Positions 32,418-40,276 of a DNA stretch of 47,026 bases are shown piece by piece. The notes below the pieces were generated by a model. That model did not search any database and was not told the DNA's origin. It saw only the letters and a program-made list of their open reading frames with translations. Source of the stretch: Nocardia sp. (GTDB lineage: Bacteria > Actinomycetota > Actinomycetes > Mycobacteriales > Mycobacteriaceae). A program made the position numbers and the translations under genes. Where the stretch lies: contig JACIXH010000012.1 in the NCBI GenBank assembly GCA_014360565.1, positions 1 to 47,026 of the forward strand, written 5' to 3'. How positions within the stretch are numbered: position 1 is the first letter of the stretch; each line of letters starts with the position of its first letter.

Positions 32418-32655
32418 CAGTGCTCGACCGGCGGCGCCCAGAACGCGCACGGCGAGATGTTGTTCGCGAACGCGCCGAACAGCGGTTGATCGGCGCGGCT
32501 CGCCTCGATATTGCGCCAGTACCAGGCCGGATCGCGCGCAACCTCCACATCGCCGCACAGGACCGCCATCGCGGGGAGTAATCGCGCGGCCGCGCGGTGA
32601 GCATGAAGGCGAGCGAGGCGGCCAGTTCGGGTTGGGCCGTACCTCGATGCCGGTG
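32387..32655 (-). pseudogene. C-terminal remnant of a TAP-like secreted alpha/beta hydrolase
   Basis: The minus strand encodes AMAVLCGDVEVARDPAWYWR and then QPLFGAFANNISPCAFWAPP, the recognisable C-terminal region of tripeptidyl-aminopeptidase-like secreted hydrolases. Just upstream the sequence switches frame: the preceding AQPELAASLAFMLTARPRDY lies in the frame used before about 32575. Only 80-90 residues of a protein that is normally over 450 remain, and no start is present. It overlaps the 3' end of the response-regulator gene by 31 bases. The remainder of the gap to 32711 holds no gene. Confidence 0.6.
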
Positions 32656-32711
32656 TGACGGTCAGTAATCCCGCGGTCGACGCGGCATCGCGACGGCCAT
32701 GATCATGGTTC

Positions 32712-33899
32712 TCACGAAGCGCACACCACGGTGTCGAAGGCCTTCTCGACAACCGCTGCCTTGGCCTCGTTGTTCGGCAGCTCGTTCACGGTAATGGTGA
32801 TCGCGACACCGTCGGCTGTGACACCGGTGCGGGTGTCGAAACCGGGGATGCTGCCACCGTGGGCGACGGCCTTCTTGCCGCACGAGGTGGTCTGCTCCAC
32901 CAGGCCCAAACCGTAACCGGCCGAGGGCATCCGGTCGAAGGGCACTGTCCGGCGCATCTGTTCCAGCTGCGCTGGGGGCAGCAGTTCGCCGTCGAGCAGG
33001 GCGATGAAGAAGCGGTTCAGATCCGAGCCGGTGGCGATCATCGCGCCCGCGGTATCGCCCCAGGAGGGGTCGAACTCGGTGAAATCGACACGGGCGCCGT
33101 CGATGTCCTGATAGCCGCGTGGGTGCGGTGTGCGTAAGCCGATGTCGCCGGAAGCGGGGAAGTAGGTATCGCGCAAGCCGAGCGGCTCGATGATTCTGGT
33201 GGCGATCTCGGTGGCCGCCGGGCGTGCGGTGACCTGTTCGATCAGCATGCCGAGCAGGATGTAGTTGGTATTGGTGTAGACCGAGCGGGCGCCGGGTTCG
33301 TGTCGCGGCGGCATGGTCATCGCGATGCGGACCAGCTCGGTGGGTGAGTAGTGGCGCAGGCGAATGACTTCCGGGTTCGGTTCGATTTGCTGCGTGCCTG
33401 CTTCGGCGCGCAGGCTCGGATCGCCACCGGCCAGATAGTCCGGTAGGCCGCTGGTGTGCTGGAGCAGCTGACGCACGGTGATGCGGTGACCGTCGTTGCC
33501 GCTGCCCTGCACGACACCGGGTAGGTACCGCTCGACGGGAGCATCGAGTTCGACCTTGCCCTCGGCGACCAATTGCAGGACGACGGAGGCGACGAAACTC
33601 TTGGTATTGCTGCCGATTCGGACATACGCGCGGTCGGGAATCGGCGCGCCGGTATCGATGTCACCGACCCCAGCGGTCACCGTCCGCTCGCCGTCCGCGG
33701 TGGTGATCACGGCCTGGGCGCCGGGAAACCCGGCCTGCACAATAGATTCGAGCGCCTGCCGGATCTCGGGTCGATCCGGTTGCGCCGCGGTAGCGCTCTG
33801 CCCGGGGCCACACGCGGTGACGGCCAGTAGTGCGAGCAATCCGGTCCCGGCCGCGAAAGCACGCAGTGGTTTGCTCGAAAGAATCGTGTTGAGCTGCAT
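32712..33899 (-). CDS. Serine hydrolase lipoprotein, beta-lactamase/DD-peptidase (class C-like) family
   Basis: A 395-residue exported protein. Signal peptide LLALLAVTAC ends in a lipobox, so the mature N-terminus is probably a lipid-linked Cys30. Active-site motifs of the class C/S12 fold follow: SNTK (Ser nucleophile near residue 97), YTN as the YxN motif (Y210 region), and HGG near residue 355 in place of KTG. The family includes R61-type DD-carboxypeptidases, esterases and beta-lactamases; substrate cannot be decided from motifs. The closest overall resemblance is to Streptomyces R61 DD-peptidase-like sequences (IRQALESIVQAGFPGAQAVI). It is transcribed away from the small secreted protein gene at 34094. 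Confidence 0.88.
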   Translation of the reverse strand: MQLNTILSSKPLRAFAAGTGLLALLAVTACGPGQSATAAQPDRPEIRQALESIVQAGFPGAQAVITTADGERTVTAGVGDIDTGAPIPDRAYVRIGSNTKSFVASVVLQLVAEGKVELDAPVERYLPGVVQGSGNDGHRITVRQLLQHTSGLPDYLAGGDPSLRAEAGTQQIEPNPEVIRLRHYSPTELVRIAMTMPPRHEPGARSVYTNTNYILLGMLIEQVTARPAATEIATRIIEPLGLRDTYFPASGDIGLRTPHPRGYQDIDGARVDFTEFDPSWGDTAGAMIATGSDLNRFFIALLDGELLPPAQLEQMRRTVPFDRMPSAGYGLGLVEQTTSCGKKAVAHGGSIPGFDTRTGVTADGVAITITVNELPNNEAKAAVVEKAFDTVVCAS

Positions 33900-33945
33900 G
33901 TTTCGAGCCTAGGAACGTGCGGCTGCCGCGCCTATGCCGCGCACA

Positions 33946-34026
33946 CCCCAATCGTTGGTGGTGCCAGCACTACCAACTGGGGGTAGGTGAAGCAACCAAG
34001 GGGAGGCCAGATTTACCCCTAGGGGT
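33946..34026. promoter_or_regulatory. Hairpin and palindrome between divergent exported-protein genes
   Basis: An imperfect long inverted repeat joins CCCCAATCGTTGGTGGTGC (33946-33964) with GCACTACCAACTGGGGG (33967-33983). A separate perfect 12-base palindrome ACCCCTAGGGGT lies at 34015-34026. Both sit in the 194-base gap between the serine hydrolase (-) and the small secreted protein (+), probably as regulator sites. Confidence 0.5.
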
Positions 34027-34093
34027 GGCTGTTCAAACCTCTGTGCCGCAATAACTTCGAGATGACGACATTGCACGCATCAGGAGAAACATC

Positions 34094-34321
34094 ATGCGCA
34101 TCAAATCCACTATCGCCGCCGCTCTGCTGGCCGTCGCGACCGTCGCCGGGGTGTCGGCGGTCGGTGCGGGCAGTGCGGCCGCGGCGCCGTACGGATCGTA
34201 TTACGGCACCTACTACGAGCTCTATCAGTGCCGCGCGGCCGGCGAGGATCCGTACACCGGTGGGTACTACTGGGAGTGCACGGAGACCTGGGAGGGCTGG
34301 GATCTCTACATCTGGTACTGA
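34094..34321 (+). CDS. Small secreted Tyr/Trp-rich protein
   Basis: A 75-residue precursor with a clear signal peptide (MRIKSTIAAALLAVATVAGV, cleavage after ASAAAA near residue 31). The mature part is about 44 residues, including APYGSYYGTYYELYQC, GGYYWECTETW and WDLYIWY: about a third of it is Tyr or Trp and it has two Cys that probably pair. AGGAG precedes the ATG by eight bases. Small secreted proteins of this kind are found in mycolata, function unknown. A strong terminator follows immediately, and the mature protein has no lysine or arginine apart from one Arg. Confidence 0.82.
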   Translation: MRIKSTIAAALLAVATVAGVSAVGAGSAAAAPYGSYYGTYYELYQCRAAGEDPYTGGYYWECTETWEGWDLYIWY

Positions 34322-34341
34322 TTCCGCACCCTGAACAGAAG

Positions 34342-34379
34342 AACGGGAAGTCCGAAAAAGCTTCGGACTTCCCGTTTTT
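34342..34379. terminator. Bidirectional terminator between the secreted protein gene and ppa
   Basis: Perfect 14-base stem AACGGGAAGTCCGA (34342-34355) / TCGGACTTCCCGTT (34363-34376), a 7-base loop, T-run on the plus strand and AAAA on the other side, so it works for both convergent genes. Confidence 0.93.
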
Positions 34380-34394
34380 CGTGTCTCTACAGCC

Positions 34395-34883
34395 TCAGTG
34401 GCCGGATTCCTTCAGCCGGGCGAAGGACTCGTCGATGATCTTCTCGGCCTCGGCGCGGCCGAGCCACTCCGAGCCCTCGACGTACTTGCCGGGCTCGAGA
34501 TCCTTGTAGCGCTCGAAGAAGTGCTTGATCGCCGACAGTTCGAACTCCGAGACGTCGCCCAGGTCCTGGATGTGATCCCAGCGCGGGTCGCCCGCGGGGA
34601 CGCACAGCACCTTGTCGTCGCCGCCTGCCTCGTCGGTCATGCGGTACACGCCGACCGGGCGGGCCTCGACGATCACGCCGGGGAACACCGACTCGGGCAG
34701 CAGCACCAGCGCGTCGAGCGGATCGCCGTCCTCGCCGAGGGTGTTCTCGATGAAGCCGTAGTCGGCCGGGTAGCCCATGGAGGTGTACAGGTACCGGTCG
34801 AGCTTGACCCGGCCGCTCTCGTGATCGACCTCGTACTTGTTCCGAGAACCCTTGGGAATCTCGATGGTGACGTCGAACTCCAC
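34395..34883 (-). CDS. ppa: Inorganic pyrophosphatase (family I)
   Basis: A 162-residue soluble enzyme that hydrolyses pyrophosphate to drive biosynthetic reactions. It starts [20 protein letters not shown], with active-site residues in [19 protein letters not shown], the signature [11 protein letters not shown] (three Asp ligands for Mg2+), and [15 protein letters not shown]. The length is normal for a bacterial hexameric PPase. GTG 34883 has AAGGAG eight bases upstream. It diverges from dacB, an arrangement also seen in Mycobacterium (Rv3628/Rv3627c). Confidence 0.97.
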   Translation of the reverse strand: MEFDVTIEIPKGSRNKYEVDHESGRVKLDRYLYTSMGYPADYGFIENTLGEDGDPLDALVLLPESVFPGVIVEARPVGVYRMTDEAGGDDKVLCVPAGDPRWDHIQDLGDVSEFELSAIKHFFERYKDLEPGKYVEGSEWLGRAEAEKIIDESFARLKESGH

Positions 34884-35047
34884 GCCATCTCCTTGCTCGT
34901 TCGAGTGCTGGTCTGTGCCGAATCGCCAGATCGTTCTGGGGAACCGTTGCGCAACGAGGATAGTGTGGTGTGCTGGTACACCGGTGCGGCAGGCGGCTGT
35001 AGTCGCGCAGCCGAGGCGTGTCGGTCGGCGTTGAGGGAGACACTGTC

Positions 35048-36505
35048 GTGGTCGATGCAGGCGGCAACAATCCGGGACCGCAGGCGCGCGAGCGCGGCGG
35101 GTCCCGGTGGATCTGGTTGTCGGCGGTGGTCGTCGCGCTACTGGTGATCGCGGGCGGTTTCGCGGCGATCGCGAAGCCGTGGTCGCCGGAATTCCGGCAC
35201 GGCGGGCTCACCGTGGCGCCGCCGCCGGATACCGGTCAGGTATTTCCCGAGGTGGCGCCTGCCCGCTCGGATGCGCCGGCCCCGACGGTGGCCGGCATCG
35301 CCGCGGCGCTGGCCCCGGTGATCGGCAATCCCGATCTCGGCGCGTTCGCCGGCCAGGTGACCGATCCGAGCAGCGGTGCCGTGCTGTGGAGTCAGGAGCC
35401 GGTGAAGGCGATGATCCCGTCGTCGACGGCGAAGATCATGCTGGTCGCGGCCGCGCTGCTGACCTTGCCCGACGACCAGCGGGTAGCGACGAAGGTGCTC
35501 GCCGGCGCACCGGGCGAGCTCGTGCTGGTCGCGGGTGGGGACCCGACGCTGACCACGCAGGCCACCGGCGGCTACTACACCGACGGTGCGCGGATCGCGG
35601 ATCTGGCCGCGCAGGTGCGGGCCGCGGGCGGTCAGGCCACCGCGATCGTGGTCGACACCTCGGCCTACTCGGGGCCGACGATGGCGTCCGGCTGGGATCC
35701 GATCGATGTCCCGGAGGGGTCGATCACCCCGATCGAACCGATCATGATCGACGGTGGTCGGCTCGACTATTCGGCCGACTACTCCCCGCGAACCTCGACT
35801 CCTGCGCTCGAAGCGGGGCGGGCGCTGGCCGCTGAGCTCGGGATCGATCCGGGTGCGGTGCGAGTCGGTCCGGCCGCGCAGACCGGCACTCAGCTTGCGA
35901 AGGTCGAATCCGCGCCTCTGCGAGTTCGTTTGCACGACATGATGATTCATTCCGACAATGTGCTGGCCGAAACGATCGGGCGGGAGCTGGCGGTGGCGTC
36001 GGGGCAGCCCGCGTCCTTCGCCGGTGCTGTCGCGGCTACCACAGCGGCGCTGTCGGCGGCCGGGTTCGACGTCGCCGGACTGCATTTGGCCGACAACAGT
36101 GGGCTTTCCATCGACGACCGGGTGTCGCCGAAGCTGCTCGATTCGATCATCGCGACCGCGGCCGAGCCGACCGGGACAGCGGCAGTGGCGCCCGCCGGAA
36201 CACAGGCCAGGCCCGAAAGCGACCCCCGCGCAGCGGCTCTCGCGCCGATGCTCGACGACCTGCCTGTCGCGGGCGGCACCGGCACTCTCGCACCCCGGTT
36301 CGTCACCCAGAACCGGCAGGGTGCGGGCTGGGTGCGGGCCAAGACCGGAACTCTGAGCGTGGCCAGCGCGTTGGTCGGATATGTACTCGACCGCGATGGC
36401 CGGGTGCTCACCTTCGCACTCATGTCGAACGACCGATTGCCGGAGCAGAGCAGGCCGGCGCTCGACGCCGTGGCGGGTGCCCTGCGCAACTGCGGATGCT
36501 CGTAG
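35048..36505 (+). CDS. dacB: D-alanyl-D-alanine carboxypeptidase/endopeptidase (S13, PBP4)
   Basis: A 485-residue penicillin-binding protein. An N-terminal cytoplasmic part is followed by an anchor helix ([20 protein letters not shown]) and the S13 catalytic domain: STAK (Ser-Thr-Ala-Lys near residue 124), SDN as the SxN motif, and KTGTLS. It trims or cleaves peptidoglycan cross-links outside the membrane. GTG 35048 is preferred because GAGGGAGA lies seven bases upstream; GTG 35018 would add ten residues without a site. A zincin gene follows 13 bases after its stop, and the gene order is the mycobacterial one. Confidence 0.92.
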   Translation: MVDAGGNNPGPQARERGGSRWIWLSAVVVALLVIAGGFAAIAKPWSPEFRHGGLTVAPPPDTGQVFPEVAPARSDAPAPTVAGIAAALAPVIGNPDLGAFAGQVTDPSSGAVLWSQEPVKAMIPSSTAKIMLVAAALLTLPDDQRVATKVLAGAPGELVLVAGGDPTLTTQATGGYYTDGARIADLAAQVRAAGGQATAIVVDTSAYSGPTMASGWDPIDVPEGSITPIEPIMIDGGRLDYSADYSPRTSTPALEAGRALAAELGIDPGAVRVGPAAQTGTQLAKVESAPLRVRLHDMMIHSDNVLAETIGRELAVASGQPASFAGAVAATTAALSAAGFDVAGLHLADNSGLSIDDRVSPKLLDSIIATAAEPTGTAAVAPAGTQARPESDPRAAALAPMLDDLPVAGGTGTLAPRFVTQNRQGAGWVRAKTGTLSVASALVGYVLDRDGRVLTFALMSNDRLPEQSRPALDAVAGALRNCGCS

Positions 36506-36518
36506 AGAACGGGTGGTT

Positions 36519-37577
36519 ATGACCGACAAGAACGAGCCCAAGAACTCCGGCTTCAGCGGAGCGGTGGATTGGCGGCTGGCCGCGCGCACCGGGGCGCTGC
36601 TCGCGCCCTCGGGGCCACGCGCGTCCAGGGAGACCGCCGAGCAGGTCGTCGCCGAATTGGCGTCGGCCTCGGTACTGGCCGAACTGCCGGTGCGTGAGGT
36701 CAGCGGATTGCTCGATGATCGGCCGGTACCCCAGGCGCGGATCGTCGACCGGCCGGGGTGGATCTCGGCCGCGGCGGACTCGATGGCTGTGCTCACCGGC
36801 TCCGGCTCCGTGGAAGAGGGCAAATTCGTCGGAAAACCGGCGGGCGTCCAAGCCGGCACGATGCTGGCCTTCCTGTCCACCGCCATTCTCGGGCAGTACG
36901 ACCCGTTCACCGGCGAGGACGGCACATTGCTGCTGGTCGCGCCCAACATTCTCGGCGTCGAGCGGGCGCTCGGCGTCGATCCCAGCGATTTCCGGCTGTG
37001 GGTGTGCCTGCACGAGGTGACCCACCGGGTGCAGTTCTCCTCGGCGCCCTGGCTGGCCGGGTACATGCGCACCAACGTGGACATTCTCAGTGAGGTCGGC
37101 GAGGAGCCGATGAGCGAGATGCTCACCCGGTTGCTCGGTGAGGTGCGCGCCCGGCGCAACGGTGACAATGCCGACGATCCCAACAGCCGGGGAGTGGTCG
37201 GGTTGTTGCGAGCAGCCCAGGCGCCACCGCAGCGGGAGGCGCTGGATCGGCTGTTGATGCTCGGCACGCTGCTCGAGGGACACGCCGATCATGTGATGGA
37301 TGCCGTCGGACCCGCCGTGGTGCCGACGGTGGCCGATATCCGGGCGGCTTTCGATCGGCGCAGGCAGCGGCCGTCGAATCCGATTCAGCGGCTGCTGCGG
37401 GCGTTGCTCGGGGTGGACGCGAAGGTCGCGCAGTACGTGCGCGGGAAGAAGTTCGTCGACGCTGTCGTCGAGCGGGTGGGAATCGCGGAGTTCAATACGG
37501 TGTGGACGAACGCGGACACACTGCCTTTGCTGGACGAGATCGACGAACCCGGCAGATGGATCGATCGGGTGCTGTAG
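36519..37577 (+). CDS. DUF2342 family zinc-dependent metalloprotease-like protein
   Basis: A 352-residue protein from ATG 36519. The zincin motif HEVTHRVQF lies at about residue 165, within LWVCLHEVTHRVQFSSAPWL, and a second conserved acidic cluster is LLEGHADHVMDAVG, which likely provides the third zinc ligand. The family (called coenzyme F420 biosynthesis-associated or zincin_2) is conserved in actinobacteria and always next to dacB and tilS, but no substrate is proven. It has no signal peptide. Thirteen bases separate it from dacB, so the two are probably co-transcribed. Confidence 0.88.
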   Translation: MTDKNEPKNSGFSGAVDWRLAARTGALLAPSGPRASRETAEQVVAELASASVLAELPVREVSGLLDDRPVPQARIVDRPGWISAAADSMAVLTGSGSVEEGKFVGKPAGVQAGTMLAFLSTAILGQYDPFTGEDGTLLLVAPNILGVERALGVDPSDFRLWVCLHEVTHRVQFSSAPWLAGYMRTNVDILSEVGEEPMSEMLTRLLGEVRARRNGDNADDPNSRGVVGLLRAAQAPPQREALDRLLMLGTLLEGHADHVMDAVGPAVVPTVADIRAAFDRRRQRPSNPIQRLLRALLGVDAKVAQYVRGKKFVDAVVERVGIAEFNTVWTNADTLPLLDEIDEPGRWIDRVL

Positions 37578-37614
37578 CGCCGACGTCGGCACGGATTTCC
37601 GCCGGCGCGCTGGG

Positions 37615-37620
37615 TAACCT
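37615..37620 (+). promoter_or_regulatory. tilS -10 element, leaderless start
   Basis: TAACCT (TANNNT) ends six bases before the tilS ATG at 37627, with no Shine-Dalgarno sequence in between, indicating a leaderless transcript from inside the dacB-zincin-tilS-hpt run. Confidence 0.45.
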
Positions 37621-37626
37621 GCACAG

Positions 37627-38526
37627 ATGACGGGACCGGGTGGAGTGCGACTGCCGGAGACCGCCGCCGTGCTGGCAGTGCGGCACGGCGTGCGCGAGTG
37701 GGTCGCCGCCCGTGGTGGGCGCGGGCCGGTGATCGTGGGATTGTCCGGTGGCGCCGACTCGCTGGCGCTGGTGGCGGCTGCGGTAGCCGAGGCAGGTGCG
37801 GTGACCGCGGTGGTGGTCGATCACCGGTTGCAGGAGGGGTCGGGGGAGGTAGCCGATCGGGCGGTCGAGCAAGCGATGGGGCTCGGGTGTGTGGGGGCGA
37901 TGGTTGTGCCGGTCGACGTCGGACGCGAGGGCGGGGCGGAGGCGGCGGCCAGAGCCGCCCGGTACGCGGCCTTGGAGTCGGTGCGGGACGGGCGGCCGGT
38001 GCTGCTCGGGCACACGCTCGATGATCAGGCCGAAACGGTGCTGCTCGGGTTGGCACGCGGATCGGGCGGGCGGTCGATCCAGGGCATGGTGGCGTGGAAT
38101 GCCCCGTGGGGGCGGCCGTTACTCGGGGTACGGCGGGACCGGACGGCGCAGATGTGTGTGGATCTGGGGATCGAACCCTGGGCCGACCCACACAACATCG
38201 ACCCCGGCTACACCCGGGTTCGCGTGCGCACCGAAGTGCTGCCGCTGCTCGAAGACGTGCTGGGCGGCGGCGTCGCACAGGCGTTGGCTCGCACCGCCGA
38301 CCAGCTGCGCGACGACGGGATCGCGCTCGACGCCTACGCGGGCGAATTGCTCACCGCGGCGCGCACGCGGGGCGTCGTGCCCGATCCAGATCCGTTGAAC
38401 GGGCGATCCGGAGACCGCGCGGGTGGCGCGCCGGACAGTGATCGGTCTGCCTTGTCGATCGAGATCCTGGCCACTGCCCCTGCCGCGTTGCGACGCAGGG
38501 CGGTGCGGGGCTGGCTCGTCGATTAG
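37627..38526 (+). CDS. tilS: tRNA(Ile)-lysidine synthase, C-terminally truncated by amber codon
   Basis: A 299-residue product of an N-type ATP pyrophosphatase that turns C34 of tRNA-Ile(CAU) into lysidine so that it reads AUA. The PP-loop is VGLSGGADSLALV (residues 37-49), followed by VVDHRLQEGS, GHTLDDQAETVLLG and the substrate-binding helices (YTRVRVRTEVLPLLEDVL). It stops at TAG 38524-38526 within GWLVD, yet the same frame continues for 54 more codons of family-like sequence to TGA 38691 (next entry). TilS is essential in most bacteria, so either the shortened protein works, the stop is read through, or the base is a sequencing error. The neighbours are the zincin gene upstream and hpt downstream. 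Confidence 0.88.
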   Translation: MTGPGGVRLPETAAVLAVRHGVREWVAARGGRGPVIVGLSGGADSLALVAAAVAEAGAVTAVVVDHRLQEGSGEVADRAVEQAMGLGCVGAMVVPVDVGREGGAEAAARAARYAALESVRDGRPVLLGHTLDDQAETVLLGLARGSGGRSIQGMVAWNAPWGRPLLGVRRDRTAQMCVDLGIEPWADPHNIDPGYTRVRVRTEVLPLLEDVLGGGVAQALARTADQLRDDGIALDAYAGELLTAARTRGVVPDPDPLNGRSGDRAGGAPDSDRSALSIEILATAPAALRRRAVRGWLVD

Positions 38527-38691
38527 GGCGTCACCGGGCTCATGAACGCCCATTTACAGGCGATCGACGAGCTGGTGAGCAACTGGCACGGGCAGGGGGC
38601 GGTAGCCGTGGGGGGTGGGTCGAGGGACCGCAGGTTGGTCGTGACGCGCGAACATGGCACGCTGGCGGTGCGAGCACAGCCGCGCATTTGA
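38527..38691 (+). other. tilS: In-frame continuation of tilS beyond the amber codon
   Basis: The frame directly after the TAG reads GVTGLMNAHLQAIDELVSNW and later RDRRLVVTREHGTLAVRA, ending at TGA 38691, 24 bases before hpt. This is the expected TilS C-terminal sequence: a helix that closes the substrate-binding domain and a final basic beta hairpin. Without the stop the protein would be 354 residues. Confidence 0.8.
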
Positions 38692-38715
38692 TGCCACGAA
38701 GGGACACCCACTTCC

Positions 38716-39267
38716 GTGTACGGAGACGACATCGCATCGGTGCTGATCACCGAAGACGAGATCAAAGCCAAGATCGAGGAACTGGCCGAGCTCGTCGCCA
38801 AGCGGTACCCGCCCGATTCCCCCGAAGGTGACCTCCTGCTGATCTGTGTCCTCAAGGGCGCGATCTTCTTCATGACCGACTTCGCCAGGGCGCTGCCGAT
38901 CCCCACCCAGCTCGAATTCATGGCCGTGTCGTCCTACGGTTCGTCCACCTCGTCCTCGGGCGTCGTGCGCATCATGAAGGACCTCGACAAGGACATCGCG
39001 GGCCGCAATGTCCTGATCGTCGAAGACATCATCGACTCGGGTCTGACCCTGTCGTGGCTCAAGCGCAACCTGTCCACCCGCAACCCGGCCTCGCTGGAAG
39101 TAGTGACCCTGCTCCGCAAGCCGGACGCGCTGCGCACCCCCGTCGACGTCGCGCACGTGGGCTTCGATATTCCCAACGAATTCGTCGTCGGCTACGGCCT
39201 CGACTACGCCGAGCGCTACCGGGACCTGCCCTACATCGGCACTCTCGACCCGGCCGTCTATTCCTGA
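38716..39267 (+). CDS. hpt: Hypoxanthine-guanine phosphoribosyltransferase
   Basis: A 183-residue purine-salvage enzyme that makes IMP or GMP from the base and PRPP. It contains [20 protein letters not shown], the flexible loop [13 protein letters not shown], the PRPP-binding [15 protein letters not shown], and [19 protein letters not shown] near the C-terminus, all standard for bacterial HPRT. GTG 38716 follows GAAGGGA by a suitable distance. It is the last gene of the dacB-zincin-tilS-hpt run, as in Mycobacterium; ftsH, the usual next gene there, is absent here. Confidence 0.97.
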   Translation: MYGDDIASVLITEDEIKAKIEELAELVAKRYPPDSPEGDLLLICVLKGAIFFMTDFARALPIPTQLEFMAVSSYGSSTSSSGVVRIMKDLDKDIAGRNVLIVEDIIDSGLTLSWLKRNLSTRNPASLEVVTLLRKPDALRTPVDVAHVGFDIPNEFVVGYGLDYAERYRDLPYIGTLDPAVYS

Positions 39268-39280
39268 CAAGCACTTCCAG

Positions 39281-39314
39281 CACCCTGCCGACGCCACTCG
39301 CGCACGGCGGGGTG
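39281..39314 (+). terminator. Probable terminator after hpt
   Basis: CACCCTGCCG (39281-39290) pairs with CGGCGGGGTG (39305-39314) apart from one wobble, followed by TTCTGCT. It starts 14 bases after the hpt stop. Confidence 0.5.
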
Positions 39315-39406
39315 TTCTGCTGTCGGGGCGATGATCGGATCGGTCCGCTGCGGTCGGGCGCGGGCAGGGTCGGTTCCGTCAGGGTTGATGTCGAAGGGAG
39401 GCCGCC

Positions 39407-40276
39407 ATGATCTCGGCACTCAACCGGCTCGTCGATCTGGTCGACGCACGACTGACCGGCGAACTCGATATCGATGGCCTCGCGGCCGCGGCAGGCACCA
39501 CCGAATACCACCTGCGGCGGATGTTCTCGTCGCTGGCGGGGATGCCGCTGTCGGAGTACGTGCGCAGGCGCCGGATGACCGTCGCAGCGGCCGAGGTGGT
39601 CCGTGGCAGCGATGACCTGCTGAGCATCGCCGTCCGGTACGGCTACGGCTCGACCGAGGCCTTCGGGCGGGCGTTCCGGGCAGTGCACGGCGCGGGACCC
39701 GGTGACGTTCGCCGCGACGGCGGCCCCCTTCGCACACAACCGCAGCTCAGGTTTCGCCTGACCGTCGAAGGGAGCACACCCATGGACACCCGTATCGCCG
39801 ACCGGCCCGCGTTCCGCCTGATCGGGCGCGCGGCGCGCGTTCCGCTCATCGCCGAAGGCGTCAATCCGCACATCCAGCAGCACATCGCCGCACTGCCCGC
39901 GGCCGAACACACACGGCTGAAAGCGCTCGGTGACACCGATCCGGCCGGGTTGTTGCAGGTCTGCGACGACCTCGACCCCGACGGCGCCGAGGGCAGCGAA
40001 CTCACCTACCTGCACGGAGTCGCGGTCACCGAGGCGACCCGGGTGCCCGACGATCTCGATGCCATCGAGGTGCAGGCCGGTCGATGGGCGGTATTTCGCA
40101 CCTCGGGTCCCCACCCACAGGCATTGCAGGACACCTGGGCCGCCACGGCGACCGAATGGTTCCCCGCCAACCCGTGGCGGCTGCGGCCGGGGCCCTCGAT
40201 CGTCGCGGTTCTCGACCGTGCGGACGATTTCAGTACCGCGACCTGCGAGCTCTGGTTGCCCGTCGAGCCGCAGTGA
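39407..40276 (+). CDS. AraC-family regulator with GyrI-like effector domain
   Basis: A 289-residue regulator of the Rob/SoxS-plus-GyrI layout. The N-terminal AraC helix-turn-helix pair spans about 1-105 (LDIDGLAAAAGTTEYHLRRM, then LLSIAVRYGYGSTEAFGRAF). A GyrI-like SOUL-type domain covers about 125-288: DTRIADRPAFRLIGRAARVP, GVAVTEATRVPDDLDAIEVQ, then RWAVFRTSGPHP and the C-terminal CELWLPVEP. Such proteins bind small cationic or aromatic molecules. GGGAGG lies just before ATG 39407. The last 47 bases overlap the 3' end of the kinase gene on the other strand, so both reading frames share that stretch in opposite senses. Confidence 0.9.
   Translation: MISALNRLVDLVDARLTGELDIDGLAAAAGTTEYHLRRMFSSLAGMPLSEYVRRRRMTVAAAEVVRGSDDLLSIAVRYGYGSTEAFGRAFRAVHGAGPGDVRRDGGPLRTQPQLRFRLTVEGSTPMDTRIADRPAFRLIGRAARVPLIAEGVNPHIQQHIAALPAAEHTRLKALGDTDPAGLLQVCDDLDPDGAEGSELTYLHGVAVTEATRVPDDLDAIEVQAGRWAVFRTSGPHPQALQDTWAATATEWFPANPWRLRPGPSIVAVLDRADDFSTATCELWLPVEPQ

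Noticed and set aside
35138..37267. A 709-codon open frame opposite dacB and the zincin gene
   Set aside because: Low-complexity Arg/Ser-rich shadow covering two well-supported genes on the other strand.
15760..38526. Complete reassignment of TAG as a sense codon
   Set aside because: TAG is the natural stop of several intact genes here (for example 13529, 26027, 36505, 37577 and 46190).
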